From Clostridia bacterium (GTDB taxonomy: Bacteria; Bacillota; Clostridia; Christensenellales; UBA1242), in contig JALOBO010000108.1 of assembly GCA_023228225.1 (NCBI GenBank), positions 1 to 5,417 of the forward strand: a DNA stretch of 5,417 nt, in the 5' to 3' direction. A program made the translations under genes and the position numbers. Of the stretch, positions 1-5,417 are shown piece by piece (position 1 is the first letter of the stretch; every line of letters begins with the position of its first letter). Below the pieces are notes generated by a model that did no database searches, was not told the DNA's origin, and saw nothing but the letters and a program-made list of their open reading frames with translations.

Positions 1-141
1 TGATATGTCGCCTTGATTAATGTTCGCTTCCGTTGCCGAATAAGTATATTTACCAGTTCCAGTATCGTATGTCAAACTTCCTTGCTTTGTTAAATGCTTG
101 CTTGTATTATAAAAATATACTGCTCTTGTATTAATTGCCAT
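1..141 (-). CDS. 5' part of a gene running off the left edge; probable virion-associated protein (partial)
   Basis: An open frame starts with ATG at 141-139 and stays open to position 1, giving the first 47 residues (MAINTRAVYFYNTSK...) of a protein that continues outside the window. The start is supported by an AGGGGG Shine-Dalgarno at 155-150, eight bases upstream, lying inside the last codons of the preceding membrane-protein gene; the two genes overlap by 11 nt. The visible residues are polar and rich in Thr, Tyr, Asn and Gly, with no signal peptide or membrane segment, as is common in beta-rich phage structural proteins. Its position downstream of the tail hub gene suggests a fibre, receptor-binding or other distal-tail component, but this rests on gene order only; I do not recognise the family. 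High confidence that it is a real gene, low confidence in function. Confidence 0.75.
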   Translation of the reverse strand, partial: MAINTRAVYFYNTSKHLTKQGSLTYDTGTGKYTYSATEANINQGDIS

Positions 142-388
142 TTTTCTTGCCCCCTATAAATTCCAATATTCCAAGTCCAAAGAATAGCATAGCAAATAAA
201 ATATTTTGCCATGTGTGTTCAAAAAATTGTGTTATGTATTCAAAAAAATATGCTGAATTATTAATTTGCACTTGAATTCTAATATCTTCCGGAACAATGT
301 ATTGATGGATCGTGTAAAAATTTACTGTCATAAACGTTACTGAAATTGCAATAAATAAAATGCCTTTGATAATTGCTGCCTTTTTCAT
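131..388 (-). CDS. Small protein with two predicted membrane segments (holin-like at best; function unknown)
   Basis: An 85-residue protein with a basic start (MKK), a first hydrophobic segment at about residues 8-26, a polar loop at about 27-60 containing acidic residues (VPEDIR), and a second hydrophobic segment at about 62-80 (ILFAMLFFGLGILEFIGG), followed by a short basic tail (KKNGN). By the positive-inside rule both ends would face the cytoplasm with the loop outside. The ATG at 388-386 lies 1 nt after the stop of the hub gene, and its AGGAG signal lies in the last hub codons; its own end overlaps the next gene by 11 nt. Small two-segment proteins in phage late operons are often holins, but this one lies inside the tail module, has a long external loop, and no lysin is visible beside it. 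Alternatives are a membrane protein aiding DNA entry or superinfection exclusion. The family is not recognised. Confidence 0.8.
   Translation of the reverse strand: MKKAAIIKGILFIAISVTFMTVNFYTIHQYIVPEDIRIQVQINNSAYFFEYITQFFEHTWQNILFAMLFFGLGILEFIGGKKNGN
150..155 (-). promoter_or_regulatory. Shine-Dalgarno of the left-edge partial gene
   Basis: AGGGGG on the minus strand, eight bases before the ATG at 141-139. It sits within the Gly-Gly codons near the end of the 85-residue membrane protein, so the two genes are probably translationally coupled. It is the main evidence that the left-edge open frame is a gene. Confidence 0.7.
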
Positions 389-389
389 C

Positions 390-3077
390 TTAACTCCTCT
401 CTTCTATAAAATTAAAATAAATTCTTGAAATAACCGTTTTAGTGCCATCTAAATTCATTTGATTAACTGCTAAGTACAAATTACCGCTTTCGTCTGTTAT
501 AGCATAATTGTCTTCTGCATAAACGCTTGATGGGACGTCAATATAATGACTTCCTATATAAGAGTTATCAAAGTCCAAAAAATTTGTAGTACTATTTGTA
601 TTATCTGTTTTAGACTTAGAATAAAACGTAGAACTTACTTGAAAATATAGTTGTTTTGCTATTCTCTTTTTAATTAAAACATTATCTTTAGAAAGCATAT
701 CGCCAATTATAAATTGATTAATTTTATTTTTATTTGGAATAATAGGCAATACCATTGAAATCCCAACTATTTCACTTTTGTCTTTTAATATTTCATATTC
801 TGGTATTTTATAAACATAATTATTTTTAATTGCAACTGCATTTGAAGATAAACTATAACCAGATAAAGCTGTATATTTATAAACTCTATTTGTTTCTTGG
901 TCTAAATAATATTGATTTTCTGTTCCTGTTACTGGAAAGCCGCCATAAGTTTCATATACGTTTGCTGTTATAAAATTATTTTGAAAACTTGGATCTTCAT
1001 CTGTTGCAATATTTTTGCTTGTATCTACATATGGAAAGTTATTGCCTATCATATGAATTCCTTGAGCATACAACGAAGTTGCAGCATATATTCTTTCTAA
1101 AAATTCCCAATAGTTTTTGTATAAAGATACTTCACAAAAATCAATCGTTCCATCATCTTCTGTATAAATAACTTGTTTTTGATAATCATTTACAGCATAA
1201 ATTACTCTCTTGCCAACAAGTTTTGTGTCTTTAAAATCAAGTTTAAATTTTATTGTATTTTTTTCTGCCAATAATATTAAAGGCAAGAAAACACCATTAT
1301 TTCCGTATGTACCGCTTGTATCACTTGTCTTGAAAGTCGCACTTGTTATCGAAGGTTCATATAAACTATCTCCGAAAGTATTCATAAAATCTGTAACGAA
1401 AATATTGTTATTATGATATGCGCTTGTTATTGAATTTATTTCAATAAAGAATAGTCTTGCAATAATATCTCTCTTTAGCGTGTAATCGCTCTTGGTAAGC
1501 GTTATTTCATAAGGGCGAAACTCTTTATTGATATTAACAAACTGCGCTATACGGTTAAAATTCTTGCTCATTTCATATCTTGCAATTACGAAAGCATTAA
1601 AGTAAATTATTTCGACAGTGGTAACAAAATATCCGTCGTTTGTATAATCGCCTTGTGAATAAATGCCTTCATTTGTTCCATCATATGGTGAAAGTGTTTT
1701 ATGTTTCAAACTAAACGCTATTGTGTTTACTCCAACCCTTTGAATTTGCCCATAAATGTTTTTTGTGAGTTTATAAAGCGAATTAAGTCTTTCCTTTTCA
1801 TTGATGATAATCGCTGTTTCTTCTTCATTAAAAGAATCCGTTAATTCAAAATCGCTATTATCTTCTCTTAGTTGTTCGCTTCTGTCTAACTCGATAAATG
1901 GTATGTATTCAACAAGAAAAGATATATTGTATTTAGAAGTTAAAGTATAGTTTACTGAAATTGTTGTAGAATATTGTAACAATACTGCGTCTTGTATTAT
2001 ATTTTCTATTGATAAGTTTAAACCAAAAATTCCATAACCAGTATCAAAACCACCAATAATATTTGAACCATAAGTCCAATACGCAGAACACCTTTGTGAA
2101 CCTCTAAAATTGGTTTCACTATTATCAAAATCCAATGATTTAAAAACATCACTTGGTAAAATATAATTGTCCATATCTAATAAATAATAATTAGTTGAAG
2201 TTGCAAATATCATTTTTATAGATATTTTTTTAAATACCTTTTGTGATAAAGTAAGGTAGAAATTAGAATCGCCTATAATCAAACTCTCATCATTTCTGAA
2301 TGTAATAACATCTGTTATTGAACTTTCAAACAAATTCGGTGAATCTTCATCTTCTGTCGGTATTGTATTTTCGTGAAATATCTCTGCTCTTTGTGAAAAA
2401 TCATCACTGTTTGCTTCGTTAACGTAGTCAAGCAACCCTGTATCGACTGTAATGTTTATGTTCCTATTGTTAATAAAGTCTGCTGTTAAAACCCAAGTGC
2501 TTCCATTAAAAACAAGTCTTGGAATCGCATTTACATACTTAAATATTTCAATCAATGCTTCACGCAAGTTTTTCTTATCTAAATAAATTTGTGGTGCGAT
2601 TATTTTGTCTAAGTACGTTGCTAAAGTGCTGTCTAACGTGCAAATTCTCGTTGTAGCGACCTTTGAATATTTTTTGAATGGTGTAAGTAGCAAAACCCTA
2701 TCAACGACTTCTTTAAGCGTATATTGTGTTCCGCCTAATGGCTGTGTAAATGTTAAAGTGCCACAAATGTATTTTTCAAGTATTTTTGTAGGTTCAATCA
2801 AGGCAAGAATGTGTGAGTATTTTGAAGTGATACCAAAACTTTCAATCGAACTTTTGCTCTTGTAATTCAACCACCAATGCGTATAAGTTGTTGCGCCATC
2901 GACAATTTGAATTTTTACTGGACTAAACCTTTTAAAATTTTCTTTCCTTAACGAACGTGGAATTGTTAAAACTGAACTATCTAAAGATTCATCAATTTTA
3001 TACGTTTCGCTTAGCGCATCAATAGACACGATCGTACTTGCTTCTTTTTCATAAATAGTTATTGTGTACGAAAACAT
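390..3077 (-). CDS. Phage tail hub / tail-associated (Tal-like) structural protein
   Basis: An 895-residue protein. The N-terminal ~240 residues have the look of the baseplate-hub part of Tal-like proteins of Bacillota phages: an opening beta-strand (SYTITIYE), a strand-rich stretch to about residue 70, a segment LALIEPTKILEKY at 91-103, then TLTFTQPLGGTQYTLKEVVDRV at about 107-128, and a helix-strand unit LREALIEIFKYVNAIPRLVF at 171-190 followed by a Trp-containing strand. Proteins of this type close the distal end of the tail tube and link it to fibres or receptor-binding proteins. Residues ~240-895 are strand-rich, with many Asn, Tyr, Ser and Thr and acidic patches (for example around 240-246 and 404-425). 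I see no peptidase, lysozyme or other enzyme motif and no membrane segment. The start at 3077 has a strong AGGTGG four bases upstream and lies 12 nt after the preceding stop. The hub call rests on remembered family appearance plus operon position, not on a search; a portal-proximal or appendage protein is a less likely alternative. Confidence 0.72.
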   Translation of the reverse strand: MFSYTITIYEKEASTIVSIDALSETYKIDESLDSSVLTIPRSLRKENFKRFSPVKIQIVDGATTYTHWWLNYKSKSSIESFGITSKYSHILALIEPTKILEKYICGTLTFTQPLGGTQYTLKEVVDRVLLLTPFKKYSKVATTRICTLDSTLATYLDKIIAPQIYLDKKNLREALIEIFKYVNAIPRLVFNGSTWVLTADFINNRNINITVDTGLLDYVNEANSDDFSQRAEIFHENTIPTEDEDSPNLFESSITDVITFRNDESLIIGDSNFYLTLSQKVFKKISIKMIFATSTNYYLLDMDNYILPSDVFKSLDFDNSETNFRGSQRCSAYWTYGSNIIGGFDTGYGIFGLNLSIENIIQDAVLLQYSTTISVNYTLTSKYNISFLVEYIPFIELDRSEQLREDNSDFELTDSFNEEETAIIINEKERLNSLYKLTKNIYGQIQRVGVNTIAFSLKHKTLSPYDGTNEGIYSQGDYTNDGYFVTTVEIIYFNAFVIARYEMSKNFNRIAQFVNINKEFRPYEITLTKSDYTLKRDIIARLFFIEINSITSAYHNNNIFVTDFMNTFGDSLYEPSITSATFKTSDTSGTYGNNGVFLPLILLAEKNTIKFKLDFKDTKLVGKRVIYAVNDYQKQVIYTEDDGTIDFCEVSLYKNYWEFLERIYAATSLYAQGIHMIGNNFPYVDTSKNIATDEDPSFQNNFITANVYETYGGFPVTGTENQYYLDQETNRVYKYTALSGYSLSSNAVAIKNNYVYKIPEYEILKDKSEIVGISMVLPIIPNKNKINQFIIGDMLSKDNVLIKKRIAKQLYFQVSSTFYSKSKTDNTNSTTNFLDFDNSYIGSHYIDVPSSVYAEDNYAITDESGNLYLAVNQMNLDGTKTVISRIYFNFIEERS
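394..400 (-). promoter_or_regulatory. Shine-Dalgarno of the 85-residue membrane protein
   Basis: AGAGGAG on the minus strand, five bases before the ATG at 388-386. It overlaps the last sense codons (Glu-Arg-Ser) of the hub gene, which implies coupled translation. Confidence 0.75.
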
Positions 3078-3081
3078 AATA

Positions 3082-3087
3082 CCACCT
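3082..3087 (-). promoter_or_regulatory. Shine-Dalgarno of the tail hub gene
   Basis: AGGTGG on the minus strand, four bases before the ATG at 3077-3075, in the 12-nt gap after the stop of the 143-residue gene. It fixes the hub start. Confidence 0.8.
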
Positions 3088-3089
3088 AC

Positions 3090-3521
3090 CTATCTTCCAG
3101 TTTTTACTGTTCCACCACTTAAATCTTTTAAATAGTCTGCACTTAAATTTTGTTTGTACTGTTTTATTCCATAATTTATCGAAGCATTGACAACATAACC
3201 TACAAGCGCTATTGCACCAACCAATGGATTTGTTGCCATTGTAAGTCCAATTCCTGCAAACGTTAAACCAACCGTTACTTTTCTTGCCGCTATTGTGTTT
3301 TCAGTATATTCTCCAACATAATTATTGATTTTGTTAGCAATTACTAACGCTGTCCCAATCGCCTTTGTAGGTGTCATTGAAAACATTGTCTTTTGTTTTT
3401 GCTCTTGTTTTTCAGACTTACTATATACTTCTGTCTTTGATTGCTTTTTTTGGTATTTAGGGCTTGTCTTTGGCGCTGATTGTTCTGAAACATAATGTGA
3501 ATAAATATGATAATCTTGCAT
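3090..3521 (-). CDS. Small virion-operon protein with a hydrophobic Gly/Ala segment (possible short tape-measure or ejection protein)
   Basis: A 143-residue protein in three parts. Residues 1-46 are polar and rich in Lys, Gln, Ser and Tyr (for example EKQEQKQK at 37-44), probably disordered. Residues ~50-82 look helical (TPTKAIGTALVIANKINNYV). Residues ~83-112 are a Gly/Ala/Val-rich hydrophobic stretch (VGLTFAGIGL, NPLVGAIALVGYVV) resembling one or two membrane-inserting helices. The tail from 113 is amphipathic and ends SGGTVKTGR. There is no signal peptide. It lies between the tube-like gene and the hub gene, where siphophages usually carry the tape-measure gene, which is normally many hundreds of codons long. 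Hydrophobic segments like this occur in tape-measure and ejection proteins that enter the host membrane. The start at 3521 has a G-run Shine-Dalgarno that includes the previous stop codon. The family is not recognised; the functional idea is inference. Confidence 0.8.
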   Translation of the reverse strand: MQDYHIYSHYVSEQSAPKTSPKYQKKQSKTEVYSKSEKQEQKQKTMFSMTPTKAIGTALVIANKINNYVGEYTENTIAARKVTVGLTFAGIGLTMATNPLVGAIALVGYVVNASINYGIKQYKQNLSADYLKDLSGGTVKTGR

Positions 3522-3527
3522 AATATT

Positions 3528-3534
3528 CCCCCCT
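3528..3534 (-). promoter_or_regulatory. Shine-Dalgarno of the 143-residue gene, overlapping the upstream stop codon
   Basis: AGGGGGG on the minus strand, six bases before the ATG at 3521-3519. Its first two bases are the last two of the TAG stop (3535-3533) of the 567-residue gene, so termination and re-initiation happen on the same few bases. Confidence 0.75.
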
Positions 3535-5236
3535 ATGATTCTTCTTCTTCGACATAGATCACTTTATAATAATAATAACTTACTGGTAATGTTCCATTGC
3601 TTACTCTTGCTGCAAAACCTACAATGTAATCTTCTGACAATTCATCTGGAGAAACACTTGGTGTTGAACTTATAAACGTTCCAGCGTTGCCTGCCACATT
3701 TTGTTCATTCCAATAAGTTACATCGCTTGTTTCCCATTCGTTATGAGCGTCATAAACCCACTTTGCATAAAGAGTTACATTTCCCATAGTTGCGATTGAT
3801 GTAATTGCAACACCAGTAAACAATGCGTTATTGAACCAACCATCAAATGTATAATTTGTTTTTGTTGGTGCATATAATAAAACTGGTAAATCTTCATAAG
3901 AGAAAGTCGCCACATTACTTCCGCTATTTGTTCCGCCATCTAAAACATATGTAATGGTATATACAATTACTGTTGTTGCTCTAAATTGTGCATACACCGT
4001 TATGTTTTGTAAACTTCCAATTTCATAAATCCAATCATTGAAATCCCAATATTCAGTATGTGTTTCATTTGTTACTCTTATTGATTTGTTGTTAACATCA
4101 AAGTAACCATAAGTTTCTTGTATTGAACCAGCATCCGAACCGTATTGAGTTGTGATAAACTGGTCCCAAACTTTAGCAGAAGTAATATCTCCAGTAATGT
4201 TTACGGATAATTCGTAATTAGAGTTTGTAGTAATCTTGAAGAAATCAGTTGCAATTCTCCAAGAAACAAATTCATAACCCGATTTTGTTGCTTCTAATAA
4301 AGTTATTGGTAAGTTTGACAACATAAACGTTGCTGGGTTTTCAGCATTATTTGTTCCGCTGTCTAAAACATATGTAATGGTATATACAATGACTTCAAAA
4401 ACATCATCAGATTTAAAGAATGTAATTGTTGCCAAAACTAATTCTCCAAGATTTGGTTGATAAACAGCGCTTTGAATTTTAACTGCGAATGTAACTCCAA
4501 CTTGATTAGTGGGTGTTATTTCGTTGTAATTATAAACCTTTTCCATATCATAAGTATTGCTTGAAAACATATCTACTAATGAAGAAATGAAATCACTTAC
4601 TAAAACAGTTAAAGTTGAAGTCCAAACGCTCGTTGAGTTTCCGCCTTTTGATTCATAATCTCCAAGTCTGTGCGGATTGTTTTCCTCATTATTCCTCGAA
4701 TTGTTTACATCATAAGGGTAAATTCTTACATCATTTAATCTATATTCATATTCGTTTCCAAAATGGTTTGTATCGCTAAAACCGACATATACCGTTGTTT
4801 GCACTTGAATGTATCTTACGCCATTAATTGGATCAGTAAGCCCAGCCGGTATAAGTGCGCTCATATTCCAAACGCTATGATAAGTTTTTGTTCCATCGAC
4901 TATATCTTCGTTGTTTCCAATTATCTTTGAAACAAACTCATCTAACGTATCTAAATCTGTTTGCATATCTGCTTGTGTTTCTGCGCTTAATAAAAATGTG
5001 ATTGAAATACTTGCATTTCCATTTATTTGCAATGGTATTGCTTTGTAATCGCAAGTGAAAACCATCATTGAGGGAATGAAATTGGTTTCAATCAACTTGT
5101 AACCATTCTTAACGTTATATACAAACTCTTTGCCTTTATCTTCAAGATACGCATAAGAGCCAACTATAAATTCTTTACCTACTGTATTGTCATTTAATTT
5201 GCTTTCAATTAAACTTCTAATCGCTTCTTGAATCAT
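3533..5236 (-). CDS. Tail-tube-like virion protein with two C-terminal InlB B-repeat domains
   Basis: A 567-residue protein. Residues 1-~168 start with a helix (IQEAIRSLIESKL) and continue as alternating strands with a helix at about 86-106, a pattern compatible with the tail-tube/tail-terminator fold. Residues ~169-280 appear to repeat the core pattern: STLTVLVSDFISSLVDMF at 207-224 parallels ASISITFLLSAETQADM at 75-91, and ELVLATITFFKSDD at 265-278 parallels YIQVQTTVYVGFSD at 142-155. Residues 285-418 and 426-493 are two InlB B-repeat domains (YTITYVLD...GTN, then ATK/PTK...W, then NITVYAQF or NVTLYAKW). Residues 494-567 are a Trp/Tyr-rich domain ending EEEES. There is no signal peptide, sortase motif or membrane anchor, so it is unlikely to be an exported cell-wall adhesin; it is more likely a virion protein displaying adhesive domains. 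The ATG overlaps the upstream stop by 4 nt (ATGA) and has AGGGGGAG six bases upstream. The InlB call is firm, the tube call tentative; a minor tail or fibre-like protein is the alternative. Confidence 0.75.
   Translation of the reverse strand: MIQEAIRSLIESKLNDNTVGKEFIVGSYAYLEDKGKEFVYNVKNGYKLIETNFIPSMMVFTCDYKAIPLQINGNASISITFLLSAETQADMQTDLDTLDEFVSKIIGNNEDIVDGTKTYHSVWNMSALIPAGLTDPINGVRYIQVQTTVYVGFSDTNHFGNEYEYRLNDVRIYPYDVNNSRNNEENNPHRLGDYESKGGNSTSVWTSTLTVLVSDFISSLVDMFSSNTYDMEKVYNYNEITPTNQVGVTFAVKIQSAVYQPNLGELVLATITFFKSDDVFEVIVYTITYVLDSGTNNAENPATFMLSNLPITLLEATKSGYEFVSWRIATDFFKITTNSNYELSVNITGDITSAKVWDQFITTQYGSDAGSIQETYGYFDVNNKSIRVTNETHTEYWDFNDWIYEIGSLQNITVYAQFRATTVIVYTITYVLDGGTNSGSNVATFSYEDLPVLLYAPTKTNYTFDGWFNNALFTGVAITSIATMGNVTLYAKWVYDAHNEWETSDVTYWNEQNVAGNAGTFISSTPSVSPDELSEDYIVGFAARVSNGTLPVSYYYYKVIYVEEEES
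3758..3961 (-). other. InlB B-repeat (Listeria-Bacteroides repeat) domain 2 of the 567-residue protein
   Basis: Residues 426-493, 68 residues, the usual compact form: YTITYVLDGGTN at 426-437, LPVLLYAPTKTNYTFDGWF at 450-468, then a Thr-Gly loop and the closing strand NVTLYAKW at 486-493. These are the hallmark positions of the beta-grasp-like InlB repeat, found in adhesins and surface proteins of Bacillota and relatives. In a virion protein it would probably act in surface binding or as a spacer; that role is inference. Confidence 0.85.
3925..3967 (-). repeat. 43-bp direct repeat, copy 2 (start of InlB domain 2)
   Basis: This block matches 4348-4390 at 41 of 43 positions; the two differences are at 3937 and 3938. 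The copies are 423 bp apart, exactly 141 codons, and encode the segment IVYTITYVLD-G-TN at the head of each InlB domain. Sequence on either side diverges quickly. Confidence 0.9.
3983..4384 (-). other. InlB B-repeat domain 1 of the 567-residue protein, with a large internal insertion
   Basis: Residues 285-418. The opening (YTITYVLDSGTNN, 285-297), the middle (LPITLLEATKSGYEFVSW, 309-326) and the closing strand (NITVYAQF, 411-418) match InlB repeats, but 84 residues lie between the Trp at 326 and the closing strand, against 18 in domain 2. About 66 extra residues, rich in Thr, Asn, Tyr and Trp, are therefore held in the last loop. The domain is in frame and seems intact, so the insertion is probably folded and not damage. 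Confidence 0.75.
4348..4390 (-). repeat. 43-bp direct repeat, copy 1 (start of InlB domain 1)
   Basis: Partner of 3925-3967, in the same orientation and reading frame, with 2 mismatches. It covers residues 283-296 of the 567-residue protein. Recombination between the copies would remove 141 codons in frame, including all of the insertion in domain 1, leaving a protein with a single InlB repeat. Confidence 0.9.
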
Positions 5237-5415
5237 TTGTTTCTCCCCCTCATTCTAAAATCTTCTCCAGCAAAGTCTGGGTTGTATTGCTCATAATCAA
5301 AGTTAGGTTCTTCAAATCCGTCAAACGCTAAAGCAATGTCCATATTCATACTTTGTTCATGTCTTTGCTCTCTTGAAACCTTATCAAAAGTTGACCGTAA
5401 ATTTTCTTCGCTCAT
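5233..5415 (-). CDS. Small acidic protein, or C-terminus of a longer protein cut by the right edge
   Basis: The frame encodes 60 residues beginning MSEENLRSTF, with acidic and aromatic stretches in its second half (FDGFEEPNFDYEQYNPDFAGEDF) and a basic end (RMRGRNK). Only two bases lie upstream of the ATG at 5415-5413, so no ribosome binding site can be seen; this Met may be the true start or an internal residue of a longer gene. The stop overlaps the next start by 4 nt (ATGA), and the last codons (Arg-Gly-Arg-Asn-Lys) carry the next gene's Shine-Dalgarno. The overlap supports it as a real member of the tail operon. There is no membrane segment, signal peptide or recognised domain; the low complexity suggests a flexible or partner-bound polypeptide. 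Function unknown. Confidence 0.65.
   Translation of the reverse strand: MSEENLRSTFDKVSREQRHEQSMNMDIALAFDGFEEPNFDYEQYNPDFAGEDFRMRGRNK
5243..5250 (-). promoter_or_regulatory. Shine-Dalgarno of the 567-residue gene
   Basis: AGGGGGAG on the minus strand, six bases before the ATG at 5236-5234, within the last codons of the upstream gene. With the ATGA start/stop overlap it indicates translational coupling and fixes the start. Confidence 0.75.
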
Positions 5416-5417
5416 AT

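Noticed and set aside
43..75. Promoter-like pair on the minus strand: TTGACA at 75-70 and TATACT at 48-43
   Set aside because: The spacer is 21 bases, too long for a standard promoter, and the pair lies inside a coding region in AT-rich DNA where such matches arise by chance.
912..1171. Two overlapping plus-strand open frames (62 and 60 codons) within the hub gene
   Set aside because: Both lie wholly inside the 895-codon minus-strand gene, are Cys/Ile/Tyr-rich in the way antisense shadows of AT-rich genes are, and have no plausible operon context.
1210..1416. Plus-strand open frame of 68 codons
   Set aside because: It is antisense to the hub gene with no gene context; its hydrophobic look comes from the complement of polar codons.
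2605..2865. Plus-strand open frame of 86 codons
   Set aside because: It is antisense to the best-supported hub domain (about residues 71-158), so it is taken as a shadow.
3519..3545. Possible programmed frameshift at the G run joining the 567- and 143-residue genes
   Set aside because: The G run comes after the stop has begun, there is no X-XXY-YYZ heptamer, and it is fully explained as a Shine-Dalgarno for the ATG at 3521.
3533..5236. Bacterial cell-wall adhesin (internalin-like) reading of the InlB-repeat protein
   Set aside because: There is no signal peptide, leucine-rich repeats, sortase motif or membrane anchor, and the neighbours are phage tail genes.
131..5415. Recoded TGA (Mycoplasma/Spiroplasma genetic code)
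   Set aside because: Trp residues that I checked use TGG, and TGA serves as the stop in the ATGA junction at 5236-5233, with a good ribosome binding site for the next gene.

Overview
This AT-rich window reads as part of the virion-structure (tail) module of a tailed bacteriophage or prophage. Every supportable gene lies on the minus strand, so transcription runs from position 5417 down to 1. The genes are packed as one operon with no intergenic space: starts and stops overlap or lie at most 12 nt apart, and each start whose upstream region is inside the window has a strong purine-rich Shine-Dalgarno, often built on a G run. The low GC, Asn/Tyr/Ile/Lys-rich proteins, AGGAGG-type ribosome binding sites and InlB-type (Listeria-Bacteroides) repeats point to a Bacillota or Mollicutes-like host, possibly a gut bacterium. 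TGG encodes Trp and TGA is used as a stop, so the code is standard and not the Mycoplasma code. The host assignment is inference.

Layout in order of transcription: (1) 5415-5233, a small acidic protein or the C-terminus of a longer one; (2) 5236-3533, a 567-residue protein whose N-terminal half looks like a (possibly duplicated) tail-tube or tail-terminator fold and whose C-terminal half carries two InlB B-repeat domains, the likely surface decoration; (3) 3521-3090, a 143-residue protein with a basic, Lys/Gln/Ser-rich N-terminus and a Gly/Ala-rich hydrophobic segment, lying where a tape-measure protein would be expected; (4) 3077-390, an 895-residue tail hub / tail-associated (Tal-like) protein; (5) 388-131, an 85-residue protein with two membrane segments; (6) 141 to the left edge, the first 47 codons of another gene, likely virion-associated, that continues outside the window.

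Working model (inference): gene 2 builds or decorates the tail, gene 3 is a short tail-interior or ejection factor, gene 4 forms the distal hub, gene 6 may be a fibre or other distal-tail component, and the small membrane protein may be holin-like or help DNA entry. No tRNA, rRNA, CRISPR array, insertion sequence, promoter or terminator is visible. No stretch over 300 bases lacks a gene. The most interesting points are the InlB repeats fused to a tube-like domain, the very short protein in the tape-measure position, and a near-identical 43-bp direct repeat at the heads of the two InlB domains.
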